Source of the DNA: Phytophthora quininea
Taxonomy: Eukaryota; Oomycota; Peronosporomycetes; Peronosporales; Peronosporaceae
Direction: 5' to 3'
Assembly (NCBI GenBank): GCA_011947345.1
Contig: JAAVTG010000598.1
Location: 19,103 to 83,102 of the forward strand
DNA length: 64,000 bases
Of this stretch, positions 11,820 to 22,346 are shown piece by piece; position 1 is the stretch's first letter, and the number at the start of each line of letters is the position of its first letter. The notes beneath the pieces are model-generated. The model did no database searches. It was not told the origin of the DNA and saw only the letters and a program-made list of their open reading frames with translations. The translations under genes and the position numbers were made by a program.

Positions 11820-14800
11820 TCACATGCACTACACAGTGTCGTCCTCCTTGTAATGTCCGACGAACGCTTCCACTATTTCGGTAACGTCCTCCATAATGAC
11901 GGTCGCTGCCTCCCAAGACTCTTCGAGTGGGTCGAGACCGACGCACTCAACTTGGAATTTTTAGCTGTGCGAGTCTGGGCCCCACCTACACTGAAGCAAC
12001 TTGGACACCAAGTAATCTTCTTCTCCGTGTAAGCCACTTAAGTCTTCCGTCGCTCGCATCTGTGTACAAGCGCAATCGCGATGCGTGATGGATAGACACC
12101 GCATGCGGTGCCGTCAGGTCTTGCACTTCATAGACGAAACCAAAAGGGCTTTGATAACGCGCTTGGGTCTATTCCGTTGCAGGGTTAACTTGTTTGACTG
12201 AGTCAGTACTTAGGCTGCCAGCACAAAGTCACCGTCCGAGTTGTTGACCACTACGAGGCCGGGTTTCTTGTTCGCCAGTCGCGTGCCTGCTGGCGCCGCT
12301 TGTCTGGAATTACATCCAGCTCACGGTGCATGGTGTCCAGCCGGGCTCGCACCTCGTAGATGTGCGCCTGCCGCTTCCCATTGACCGCCTTGGTGTAGTT
12401 GATTATGCCAGTCAATGGATGGAACGTCGACAACGGCGTAATTGCGGGCAAAGCTGTGAACGCTGTGATCGGCGCCACCCCGAGTCGATCTGCCGGGGTG
12501 TGATTCAATGCACTTTGAGCGACCGGCAGATGCGTGTCCATTCTGAAATCGAAAGCTTGCGCTCGCTCAGTAGGGTCGCAGGCACTTACCAAGTACGGGA
12601 TTAACAACTTCGATAGTCCCATTTTGGTATGGTCAGTATGCCGTCGTAAAATGGTTCGCGCCGCCCAATGTCTTGCGCAGCCACTCCATGAGTTCATTTT
12701 TGAAATGCGTTCCGCGGTCTGAACCCAATTCAGTACCGCCTCAAAGCGCTTAAACCAGGAGAGCAAACCTTGGCATGCCGCCGCAGTGGCTTCTGCAGAC
12801 TCAATCAGCTCCATATATCCCGACATATCGTCTTCAACCCTTCGAGCCCCAGTCAAAAATCATTCATTATGTTGGCGCTCCAACATATTTTACTATAAAG
12901 TTGATTATATAACCCATATAAGTGCGGAATTACTAACATAAATAGACGGGCGAAAATGGATTGTACATCAGTGCGAAGGCGGTCACATCCAACATAGCAG
13001 CCGATATGCCGGTTCGAGGCCTTGCTAATGATGGATATGACAACATAAAAGTTGTCCTGTTTATCAGAACGCCTGCAGCCCAAGATACATGGGTTCAAAT
13101 TTTCATTGCACACTGCTGCTAGCAAAGAGATTGTTCTGGTTGTTTACTCCGCTGGCTCTCTGTCGCTGTCGCTGCTGGTATCTCCTCCACACACACACAC
13201 TCGCGTTGGGCCCTTCGCCGATCACACTTTCACATGTCATTCCTTGGCACGCCCCTTGCACATCATCGCGACCATCGTACTGCAAGCCCGGCGTCGTGCT
13301 GTGTGTCAAATGAGCGAAGCAGCGCCACCGCCGGTCTGATCCCTGGCGCACTCCCCATCCCATATGTATCTGGACCTTCCCGCGATGTCCCGCCTAACCG
13401 CCAGCACACCCTAAACCTATGCATCACTAGTCTTTATCACATACCAACTCAGTATGGGCCATTTCACTATACTAAAATCATTTAATTTCGAATATCGTGG
13501 TCCTGCCAACATATTAGAGACGCTGCGAAAACCTGAAAAAGAAAGTTACACCCGATATGTTGGCAGGTCCAACATATGGGACTTAAAGAGTTAACGACCA
13601 GCACGTATCTCATGCCGGTAGAGCTTTCGGGCATGGTAAGCAGGTCGAAGTGAAGAAACTCCTTGGGTTTAGATGCATGCAGCGCGTCCATATGGCCTCA
13701 GCTCGGTTTTATCACCAACTGTCAGGCAATTCCTCACAAACGTTCGAACACCGTCCGTTAGGTTGATCCACACGAAAACGTTTTGGACAGCTCGCGTAGT
13801 GGCTGCCATGCCGTGGTGCCCATGGCACCAGCATGTCCAACAACGCATGGGCGCTGCAAGTCGATTCCGTCATCTGGGGTCCAAATCGATCCTTTTGTTG
13901 ACGACGTAAATGTTCCTTTCGTGATCCAAACGGCAGTCACGGAGAGCACCCTCTGCTGCAGCGCGACGTGCCAGAGCCGCCAGTTGGATCTTAATGATAT
14001 CATCGTACGATGGCCACACAAAATCGGCCTCTTGCAGTGGTGATACTGTCGCTACCGTTATCAATGACTACACCCAGCCCTGGACTGGTGTGTGATGCTG
14101 TACGAGTTCTCCATCTCGATAACATGTCCCCATACATTTTGATCGCCTTGAATATGTTCGATAACGCATTGAAACTGGTCAACATCATCGCCCAGCGTTG
14201 GAGTCGATCAGCCTGGAACTTGGTCACATCACCCGTACCCAGCGGATTGAACACGTATTGCAAGTTCCGATGGTCCGTGAAAATGTGAAATCCGTGAGGA
14301 CGCAGTAGCAAAGACGATAGCCGCTTACATGGCACCAAAATCGCAAAAGCCTCCTTATCAATGGTTGACCATCGTCGAGCCGATCCCGTGAATGACTCGC
14401 TCGAAAATGCTAGAGGGCTGTGCCGCTGCCGCAGATCCTCCGTTCGCACTTAAGACACAACGGCGCCCCAGTGGTGGTGACTTGCGTCGGAAAAGACCGG
14501 CTTCCCAATTCTCTCTCGGGTGTGGCAGCGGCACCATCCGACGCAGTGCGTCTTTGACATTACTGAGCGTGGTCTCATAACGCTGGTCCCATCCAATAAC
14601 ATTGAATGCCATCTGCTTCTTTTGCTGCCACTTCCAACAAGGCCATGAGATCCGCCATCACTGCAGTGTAGTTAAGGATACTGTTCCGCATGCAGTTGAC
14701 AGCGCACACAAATTGCTGCAAATCACCTGCCGTCTTCGGGGCGCTCATGTTGACGAGCCCCTGAACACAATCAGGGCATTGACGCACCCCATCTGCCGAG

Positions 14801-15455
14801 ATCGGCTTGCCGCACCACTTTGCCTCTCGAGTGTAGCAACAACATTTCCCCGGATGGAGCTTGAGGCCATACTCCTCGCACAAGCTCAGCACACGCGCTA
14901 ACAGCTCCATAAGGTCTTCTGCAGACGACGCAAAACCCAGTATATCATTAAGGCAGGCCAGAATCTCCTTCGACAGCATCGGAACGAAAATATGTTCTAC
15001 CGTGCCCTGGCAATGCGCAATCGCATCCGATTAACCCATAAGTACTCGTGTCGGTGTTACCATGCAACGGTGAGTAATGATTGTGCACGGTTCTTGCGAA
15101 GCTTTCGCCAGTCCCATTTGCCAGTAGCCCTTGAACCAGTCAAGCGAAATGTACGCTTCGGAGCCTTCTACAACCGCCAGATCGGCTTCCAAGTCTGGCA
15201 TCGGCCACAGCATTGGCTCTGTCAATGCACTAACTTCACAAGTGTCCACTATCATGCGAAAATCGTCAGGTTCCTTTTTCGTGACGATCCGTGGAGCCGA
15301 CGCCCAACGGCTACGATGGTTGACGTACGACAAATCGTGGTCCAGAAGCTCTTGGACATGTTTCTCCCTGACGCGCGAGCGTGTGCATGAGTATTTTGAT
15401 GGAGACGATATCAATGAGCTGGTGACGACGCCCCAGCATGCTGTGGAGAAGTGTT
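11820..15455 (-). mobile_element. Chromodomain Ty3/gypsy retrotransposon relic, 5'-truncated
   Basis: On the minus strand the pol order is preserved. Reverse transcriptase runs from about 15414 to 14575 (LDWFKGYWQM; a LNDILGFA motif where YxDD is expected), followed by RNase H (14450-14200; IFTDHRNLQYVF) and the integrase core (13691-13597 and 12836-12300; FLHFDLLTMP, then DDMSGYMEL). An integrase C-terminal stretch (DGDFVLAA.VL..SNKL, near 12240-12180) and a chromodomain (FQVECVGLDPLEESWEAA, near 11960-11900) complete the order. Frameshifts and stops are frequent, and the RT active site has N for the first D. Gag and the 5' LTR are missing; the tRNA array begins at about 15482, right beside the RT. 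A 757-bp MITE splits the integrase. Confidence 0.85.
12836..13592. mobile_element. MITE (757 bp) nested in the gypsy integrase
   Basis: The inserted segment begins (plus strand) AACCCTTCGAGCCCCA and its other end, read inward on the minus strand, is AACTCTTTAAGTCCCA: a 16-bp terminal inverted repeat with four transitions. Removing it rejoins the integrase reading VLVV to EDDMSGY. A 3-bp TTA/TTG-like duplication at the edges is possible but imperfect, hinting at a Harbinger-type MITE. Subterminal copies of atgttgg...ccaacatat occur at both ends and near 13490-13515. No coding capacity; it includes a short (CA)n run near 13190. Confidence 0.7.
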
Positions 15456-15747
15456 TGGCAGTGGTTCGATCCCCAGTCGGTGTGAGGGCGCCATGACGGC
15501 TGGGGCGACTGTGCCCGCAACGGAAGGTTCGCGGCGGCAGCGCACGTGGCGTTCGAAGGTGGAGAGGAGAGGGAGTTGACGAGGCAGTAGCGTTTTGTTG
15601 TCAATGCGGAGATCCTTGAGGCGCATCTGGAGACCAGGATGGATGGTCGTAGTAGACGTTGCGCGCGTGGGGACGGCGTGCGAGCGCGTGTGGGAGGCTG
15701 TGCGGCGGTGCGAAATTTCGGAGCAGTAGGGTGTGTGGGACTTTGGC

Positions 15748-15751
15748 GCCT

Positions 15752-15809
<58 letters not shown>

Positions 15810-15820
15810 GGGTCGCGGCA
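15748..15820 (+). tRNA. tRNA-Phe(GAA), copy 1
   Basis: This is a 73-nt cloverleaf. The acceptor is GCCTCGA with TCGCGGC plus discriminator A, the D arm GCTC/GAGC, the anticodon stem TCAGA/TCTGA with loop CTGAAGA (anticodon GAA), and the T arm CCTGG-TTCGATC-CCGGG. No CCA is encoded and there is no intron. A T5 run directly follows as a Pol III terminator. Internal A box (TAGCTCAGTTGG) and B box (GGTTCGATCC) are intact. Position 4 (T) faces position 69 (C) and cannot pair; the body is the same in all 36 copies. Upstream run T3; downstream T variant. Confidence 0.95.
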
Positions 15821-16322
15821 TTTTTGCTGTCTTTCTTGCCTGCGCACTGCCTTTGGAGGCGGCGCACAGCGTTCTGCGTGTACTAGGCGTGGCGTGACGG
15901 GTCAACGTCGCTCTCGAGGTTGGTAGGGCTGCCACCACTGGCCACCACCGGCCACCACCGGCCACCACCGCCTGGCGCCGCGCGCGATTGCTGTTGGGTC
16001 TGGCTGGCCATGTCGCTCGACGCCAGCGGTGAGCTGAGTGCTGGCCACCGACCGTGCGAGGGCGCCATGACGGCTGGGGCGACTGTGCCCGCAACGGAAG
16101 GTTCGCGGCGGCAGCGCACGTGGCGTTCGAAGGTGGAGAGGAGAGGGAGTTGACGAGGCAGTAGCGTTTTGTTGTCAATGCGGAGATCCTTGAGGCGCAT
16201 CTGGAGACCAGGATGGATGGTCGTAGTAGACGTTGCGCGCGTGGGGACGGCGTGCGAGCGCGTGTGGGAGGCTGTGCGGCGGTGCGAAATTTCGGAGCAG
16301 TAGGGTGTGTGGGACTTTTGGC

Positions 16323-16326
16323 GCCT

Positions 16327-16384
<58 letters not shown>

Positions 16385-16395
16385 GGGTCGCGGCA
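16323..16395 (+). tRNA. tRNA-Phe(GAA), copy 2
   Basis: Same body as copy 1. Upstream T4, terminator T5, downstream C variant. Confidence 0.95.
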
Positions 16396-16895
16396 TTTTT
16401 GCTGTCTTTCTTGCCTGCGCACTGCCTTCGGAGGCGGCGCACAGCGTTCTGCGTGTACTAGGCGTGGCGTGACGGGTCAACGTCGCTCTCGAGGTTGGTA
16501 GGGCTGCCACCACTGGCCACCACCGGCCACCACCGGCCACCACCGCCTGGCGCCGCGCGCGATTGCTGTTGGGTCTGGCTGGCCATGTCGCTCGACGCCA
16601 GCGGTGAGCTGAGTGCTGGCCACCGACCGTGCGAGGGCGCCATGACGGCTGGGGCGACTGTGCCCGCAACGGAAGGTTCGCGGCGGCAGCGCACGTGGCG
16701 TTCGAAGGTGGAGAGGAGAGGGAGTTGACGAGGCAGTAGCGTTTTGTTGTCAATGCGGAGATCCTTGAGGCGCATCTGGAGACCAGGATGGATGGTCGTA
16801 GTAGACGTTGCGCGCGTGGGGACGGCGTGCGAGCGCGTGTGGGAGGCTGTGCGGCGGTGCGAAATTTCGGAGCAGTAGGGTGTGTGACTTTTGGC

Positions 16896-16899
16896 GCCT

Positions 16900-16957
<58 letters not shown>

Positions 16958-16968
16958 GGGTCGCGGCA
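16896..16968 (+). tRNA. tRNA-Phe(GAA), copy 3
   Basis: Same body. The upstream flank lacks GG (gtgtgacttttgg). Downstream C variant; next unit carries ggggatcc. Confidence 0.95.
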
Positions 16969-17470
16969 TTTTTGCTGTCTTTCTTGCCTGCGCACTGCCT
17001 TCGGAGGCGGCGCACAGCGTTCTGCGTGTACTAGGCGTGGCGTGACGGGTCAACGTCGCTCTCGAGGTTGGTAGGGCTGCCACCACTGGCCACCACCGGC
17101 CACCACCGGCCACCACCGCCTGGCGCCGCGCGCGATTGCTGTTGGGTCTGGCTGGCCATGTCGCTCGACGCCAGCGGTGAGCTGAGTGCTGGCCACCGAC
17201 CGTGCGAGGGCGCCATGACGGCTGGGGCGACTGTGCCCGCAACGGAAGGTTCGCGGCGGCAGCGCACGTGGCGTTCGAAGGTGGAGAGGAGAGGGAGTTG
17301 ACGAGGCAGTAGCGTTTTGTTGTCAATGCGGGGATCCTTGAGGCGCATCTGGAGACCAGGATGGATGGTCGTAGTAGACGTTGCGCGCGTGGGGACGGCG
17401 TGCGAGCGCGTGTGGGAGGCTGTGCGGCGGTGCGAAATTTCGGAGCAGTAGGGTGTGTGGGACTTTTGGC

Positions 17471-17474
17471 GCCT

Positions 17475-17532
<58 letters not shown>

Positions 17533-17543
17533 GGGTCGCGGCA
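17471..17543 (+). tRNA. tRNA-Phe(GAA), copy 4
   Basis: Same body. Last copy before the Copia insertion; downstream C variant. Confidence 0.95.
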
Positions 17544-17864
17544 TTTTTGCTGTCTTTCTTGCCTGCGCACTGCCTTCGGAGGCGGCGCACAGCGTTCTGC
17601 GTGTACTAGGCGTGGCGTGACGGGTCAACGTCGCTCTCGAGGTTGGTAGGGCTGCCACCACTGGCCACCACCGGCCACCACCGGCCACCACCGCCTGGCG
17701 CCGCGCGCGATTGCTGTTGGGTCTGGCTGGCCATGTCGCTCGACGCCAGCGGTGAGCTGAGTGCTGGCCACCGACCGTGCGAGGGCGCCATGACGGCTGG
17801 GGCGACTGTGCCCGCAACGGAAGGTTCGCGGCGGCAGCGCACGTGGCGTTCGAAGGTGGAGAGG

Positions 17865-17869
17865 AGAGG
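17865..17869. repeat. Target-site duplication AGAGG, left copy
   Basis: AGAGG directly precedes the left LTR and recurs at 22841-22845 after the right LTR. Uninterrupted units have a single AGAGG at this point, so this is a clean 5-bp duplication. Confidence 0.95.
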
Positions 17870-18363
17870 AAAAGGAAGTTGGACTACGAGCTGCGGAGGT
17901 TGGAAGGGTTAAAGACGGCTTCGGGCCGAGATTGCAAAACCAAAAGTGAGATTGATTGAGTGAGTCTTAGCTGCTAGCCTGCTTCCTACGCTCTCTTGTT
18001 GGCAAAAGAAAAAGCGACCAGGCGGGGAATCGAACCCTCGATCTGTCGAGTGGGAGCCTCCATACTCAACCACTAAGCCAAACTGCTTCAACTAGAAACG
18101 TCACTCACCTACTCCTAACATGCAGTTCCTTATGCATCCTCACGCGCGTCCACGCCACTTGAGCACTTGGACACGCTCCCATCCGCTTGTTCTCACGCAC
18201 ACGCACCGAGTGCGTCTCATCTTGAGCATTAGACGCTGCGCAAAGCCTTGCACTTGTGTAGAGACACGCAACGCACCCTGCGCGCGAACCCACTTTCACA
18301 CGGGTTTTGACAAACCACCGTTTCAAGTGCGAGCGCCACGCACACGCGTCACTTTCTTCAACA
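17870..18363 (-). repeat. 3' LTR of the Copia element
   Basis: 494 bp. On the sense (minus) strand it starts TGTTGAAGAA and ends CAACTTCCTTTT, so it has the usual TG start but not a CA end. Matches 22347-22840 throughout by eye. Confidence 0.93.
18014..18088 (-). promoter_or_regulatory. tRNA-like Pol III promoter in the 3' LTR
   Basis: On the minus strand there is a perfect A box (TGGCTTAGTGG, 18080-18070) and a perfect B box (GGTTCGATTCC, 18036-18026) at tRNA-like spacing. The flanking arms pair poorly, so this is a tRNA-derived sequence, not a working tRNA gene. Confidence 0.7.
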
Positions 18364-18372
18364 CTCTCCCTT
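18364..18372 (-). promoter_or_regulatory. Polypurine tract
   Basis: AAGGGAGAG on the minus strand, directly before the TG of the 3' LTR, where plus-strand DNA synthesis is primed. Confidence 0.75.
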
Positions 18373-18391
18373 GATGCGCGTGCTTGGCGTC

Positions 18392-20870
18392 TTAGTTGTC
18401 CATGACAAGTCCGGCGATGAACTGGCGGTGCTTGGGTCGCGCCAACGCCTTGGTAAACCCGTCCGCTATCATCTCGTCCGTTGGCTTGTACTCCAGCACG
18501 ATGATCTTGTCTTCCACCTTCTCACGCAAAAAGTGATACTTGAGGTGGATGTGCTTGGTGCGTGAGTGGTATGCTGGGTTCTTGGCCAGCGCGATGCAAC
18601 CTTGGTTGTCTTGAAAATCGTAGTCGCACCCACGCACTCATACCCCACATCTTGAAGTAATTGACGCAGCCACACCGCCTCTTGAGTGGCATTGTACAGT
18701 GCCATGTACTCTGCCTCCGTGCTCGACGTTGCCACTGTCGGTTGACGCTTGACTTCCACGAGATTGCACTGCCGTTCAGGAAGAACACGTAGCCTGTAGT
18801 CGAACGCCGAGTGTCCAAATCACCCGCCCAGTTCGCATCCGCGTAGCCGATTAGCTCTCCCTTAGTCCCGCCGTTGAACACGAGTCCCAGGCCTTGAGTC
18901 GTCTTCAAGTACTTCAAAATCCGTTTCGCAGCCACCCAGTGAGACTTGTTGTAGCACTCGCAAAACTTGGCCACTTCACCCACAGCTTGAGCAATGTCCG
19001 GGCGCGTGCAAGTTGCGAGGTACATCAAAGCCCCCACCAACTCGCGGTACGGGTACTTCGGCACGAATACCTCGTCTTCTGCCGGCTTCACCAGTTTTGA
19101 GTTGCTGTCCGCCGGTGTGTGCACTGCTTTGCACTTTTCCACGCCAAACTTCTCTGCGAGCCGCTGAATGTACGCCTGCTGGTTCATGACGATGATCTTG
19201 TCCTCGCGGTCGCGGTGGATCTCGATCCCGAGGCAGTACTTCAGCTCTCCAAGCTCCTTGATGCTGAACTCGCGCTTGAGTGCCTCCTTGATCTCCCCAA
19301 TCTCCGCTTTCGTCCTGCTGAAGATCATGAGGTCGTCCACGTAGACGATGATGATGCTGAACTTTGAGACCGAACGCCGAACGTACACGCATGGATCTGC
19401 TGCAGACCGATGAAAACCTTGGTTCTCCAAATGCTTGTTCAGCTTGCTGTTCCACTGACGTGCCGCTTGCTTCGTGCCGTATAGTGCTTGCATCAATAGG
19501 CATTTCTTGTTGGGGTTGGCTTGGTCTTCAAACCCGTCCGGCTGCTCCATATAGAGCTCCTCTTCCACATCACCGTAGAGAAACGCAGTGTCAACATCCA
19601 CGTTTTCTGCCTCCATGTCTTCCTCTGCAGCAATTGCCACAGCCGTGTTGATGGACTCCTTGCGTGCGACCGGAGCAAAGGTCTCCGTGTAGTCAACCCC
19701 TGGACGCTGCGTGAAGCCCTTCGCTACCAAACGAGCTTTGAACTTGATGATCTTCCCACTCGGGTCACGCTTGATACGGAAAACCCACTTGCACCCGATT
19801 GCCTTCTTGTCCGATGGCATATCCACCAGCTTCCACGTGCGGTGATCCTCCAGCGACTTCATCTCGCTTTCCATAGCGCGCAGCCACTCGTCCTTGTACT
19901 TGCTGCGCATCACTTCGTCGTAAGACACCGCACGCTCGCCATCGTCGTCTTCGGTGAGGAAGCAATAGAGGGAATCGAACTCAGCCTCGTAGTCATCCAA
20001 GTTGAACTCACCCCGTCGAGTCCCGGGGTACTCGTCTTGGTAGCGCACAACTCCGCGTCGCTTGCGTGCCGGACGCACCATCCACTCCTCTTCACCGTCT
20101 CTCCCTGGCGTGCTAGAGCCACGCGTCGGCACAGAGTCGGTCGGTCCGCTGTGATCTTCGGGTTCTTGGAGTGGGCGAGTTGGGGGCGTGCGGAAACCTT
20201 CGTCAGCGCTGGGTTCTTGCGTGCGCTCGCCTCCCTCGTCTTCTTCATCGTTGTCGATGATGTCGATCACCTCCTGGTTGGCCTTCTTCGCCATCGTGAC
20301 CGGCGGGGCTTCAGCAAAAGTCACACTCCTTGAAATCACGATCGAGTCGTCACTTGGGTCCAGGAGTCGATATGCTTTGTGCTGCTTGGCGTATCCGAGG
20401 AAAACGCACTTGATCCCCGAGTTGTCCAGCTTTTTGCGTTTCTCCTTGGTCGCATGGGCGTAGCACTCGGTCCCAAAAACGCGCATGTGCTCCAGACGTG
20501 GCTCCCTCTTGAAAACCAGCCGGAACGGACTCGAGTGCGGGCTTGACGTGTTAGGTAACACGTTTCGGATGTCTGCAGCCGTCGTGATAGCCTCACACCA
20601 GTACGATTTGTCCATGCCGCTCTCCTCCAGCATGCAGCGTGTCATTTCCACCAGCGTACGGTTCATGCGCTCTGCCATGCCGTTCTGCTGCGGGTTGTAC
20701 GGCACCGTGAACTCTTGCTTGATTGTTTTGTCGTCGCATAGAGTCTGCATCGCCGCGTTGCGGTATTCACCGCCGTTGTCACTGCGCAGCACCTTGACCT
20801 TGATGCCCGCACTAGTTTCCACTTCCTTGAGAAACTTCTTGAACGCCTCACACACCTCACTCTTTTATGG
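18392..20870 (-). pseudogene. Copia pol: integrase C-terminal part, reverse transcriptase and RNase H
   Basis: The long open part (from about 20855) starts in the integrase with the second catalytic D (VLRSDNGGEY) and the E (QQNGMAERMNRTLVE). An acidic linker follows, then the RT (WVFRIKRDPSG, KARLVAKGFTQRPGVDY, DVDTAFLYGDVEEELY) with the catalytic IVYVDDL. RNase H begins ADANWAGDLDTRRSTTGY, then changes frame near 18755 (ATSSTEAEYMALYNA) and again near 18640 (DNQGCIALAKNP...KHI). It copies RNA into DNA and cuts the RNA strand in the virus-like particle. All catalytic residues seen are intact; only the frame breaks stop it. Confidence 0.92.
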
Positions 20871-21620
20871 AGTGGGTAGATCGTCACAAAGCGACTCTTC
20901 ATCAGAATGAAGCTCACAATGTACTTGTAGCCCGACTTGGACGCGGGAGTGACAGGTCCCAACACGTCGGAGCACACAGTCGTGTCCTTGCGTGCGCTCT
21001 CCTGGCTTCGAGCCCCTCCTTGGTCGAACTGAAAGGCTTGCGTGACTGTTTCGCAGTCGCACACACGCCGCACACAGTACCAGGCTCTGCCAGCACACCC
21101 TTGAGTTTCCCATCCTTGATCATGGAGTTCAACGTGCTGAAAGACACGTGACCAAGTCGCCGATGCCACACATCCACGCTGTCTTCAGCCACATGACACT
21201 CGTCGGCGCCCTCAATGTTGAGGTACATCAGCTTGCCTTGCTTCCTGCCCGTCGCCACCACTTGGTTGCCGCGTTTCACAACGCACCGCTCGCTGTCCAT
21301 AGTCACGGTCATGCCGCGTGCCGTTGCAGCCGTCAGGGAAAACAGGTTCTTGTTCAAATCTTGGACGTGGAGCGTGTTTTCCAGCCGCGCGTTTATCCAC
21401 GCACCCCAGTCCAGACACGCAAAACAACTGTTCCAACCCCGAGAATCTTCAGGTTCGCGCTGTTCTTTGCGCTCAATATGCTGCGCGCAGTCTTTACAGC
21501 CGAGTAGTCGTGAAACGCGTCGCGTGTCTTGCACATGTGTGCCGACGCACCGCTATCCATCACCCAACACTCGCTCGCAAAAGCTTCGGTCGCGTTAAAC
21601 GCAACGTTTGACTGGTCTTG
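20870..21620 (-). pseudogene. Copia pol: protease and integrase N-terminal part, frameshifted
   Basis: Three frames are needed. The protease active site is present as WVMDSGASAH (near 21570-21540). The pre-integrase zinc region VDVWHRRLGHVSFSTL (near 21180-21130) continues to CGVCATAKQSRKPF. The first integrase Asp follows in another frame in VCSDVLGPV (near 20965), next to KSGYKYIVSFILMKSRF. Frame changes near 21500, 21400, 21000 and 20870. Confidence 0.88.
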
Positions 21621-22342
21621 GGCGCCTTGATCGGGACTTGCCTCGGAACGGCAATCCCTCGCGTAGTGGCCTTGCTTGCCACAGTTGTAGCACTTGAATG
21701 ACCCCTTCTTGCGCCCCCGCGTGCGTTCTTCTTCTGTTGCTGCTGCTTCCCACTGCCCTTGCCGGCAAGAAGCGCAGTCGCCTCTTCGATGCGCGTCGAG
21801 TCCTTCTGACGCACTTCTTCCGCAATCAGCTTGCTCACCAGGTCTGCTAGCTTGAACTCAGTCACCGACATGCGAAACGCTTGAACCAGAGCCTCGTAGC
21901 TCGATGGCAGACTCCGCAGCATAGTCGCGCAGACGTCTTCCTCAGTTGGCTCACAGCCGGCGTTCTTCATATCCATCACGAGCTTCTCCAACTCCGTCAC
22001 ATGCTTGCCGACAGATGGTGCCGTGAACTTGAACGCCGAAAACTTCTCCTTGAGCCACAGCCGGTTCGCCATGTCTTGAGTCTTGTGGAACTTCTTCAAC
22101 GTGTCCCACGCTTCCTTCGCAGTCTCGCACGTCACCACATGCATCAACTGCGAGTCGTTGAGGTTGAGCACAATCGCCGCGTGCGCTTGTTGCTCCTTCT
22201 CTGCCGTCACTCCGCCTTCCGCGGTGACCGCTTGCCACAATCCCTTGGACATCAGGTACATCTTCATCTTGTAGCTCCACAGCGAGTAGTTCGAGCCGTC
22301 GAAAGGCTCGACCTTGAACTTGGTGTCGGTACTTGGGCTCAT
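21560..22342 (-). CDS. Copia gag (capsid and zinc knuckle region)
   Basis: The ATG at 22342 lies inside the primer-binding site, directly after the LTR. The product begins with the FDGSNYSLWSYKMKMYL stretch typical of Copia Gag (UBN2-like), followed by LNDSQLMHVV, AKEAWDTLKKFH and LRSLPSSYEALV. A zinc knuckle (CYNCGKQGHYARDC) is encoded near 21690-21650 but in another frame; the switch falls at a run of five Gs near 21715, where six would keep frame. Gag forms the particle that carries the RNA. Confidence 0.9.
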   Translation of the reverse strand: MSPSTDTKFKVEPFDGSNYSLWSYKMKMYLMSKGLWQAVTAEGGVTAEKEQQAHAAIVLNLNDSQLMHVVTCETAKEAWDTLKKFHKTQDMANRLWLKEKFSAFKFTAPSVGKHVTELEKLVMDMKNAGCEPTEEDVCATMLRSLPSSYEALVQAFRMSVTEFKLADLVSKLIAEEVRQKDSTRIEEATALLAGKGSGKQQQQKKNARGGARRGHSSATTVASKATTRGIAVPRQVPIKAPKTSQTLRLTRPKLLRASVG

Positions 22343-22346
22343 AACC
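22333..22346 (-). promoter_or_regulatory. Primer-binding site (initiator tRNA-Met anticodon arm)
   Basis: GGTTATGAGCCC starts directly after the 5' LTR on the minus strand. It is complementary to GGGCTCATAACC, the anticodon stem-loop of initiator tRNA-Met, not to a tRNA 3' end. Drosophila copia and yeast Ty5 use such a half-tRNA primer. The gag ATG is part of this site. Confidence 0.8.

Larger units (their letters stand above)
15482..17869 (+). repeat. tRNA-Phe tandem array, left block (about 4 units)
   Basis: Direct repeats of about 575 bp, nearly identical, each holding one tRNA-Phe(GAA), an internal 10-bp minisatellite (ggccaccacc, three times) and GC-rich spacer. The array starts abruptly at about 15482 inside the unit. 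Unit differences are single SNPs or 1-2 base indels. Open frames up to 222 codons on the minus strand recur in each unit, but they run through the tRNA and change frame with every indel, so they are not genes. Confidence 0.97.

Noticed and set aside
18014..18088. A functional tRNA gene in the Copia LTR
   Set aside because: A and B boxes are perfect, but acceptor and anticodon arms pair badly, so only a tRNA-derived promoter is claimed.
19521..20333. Plus-strand frame of 270 codons in the Copia element
   Set aside because: Shadow of the pol frame on the other strand; no motifs.
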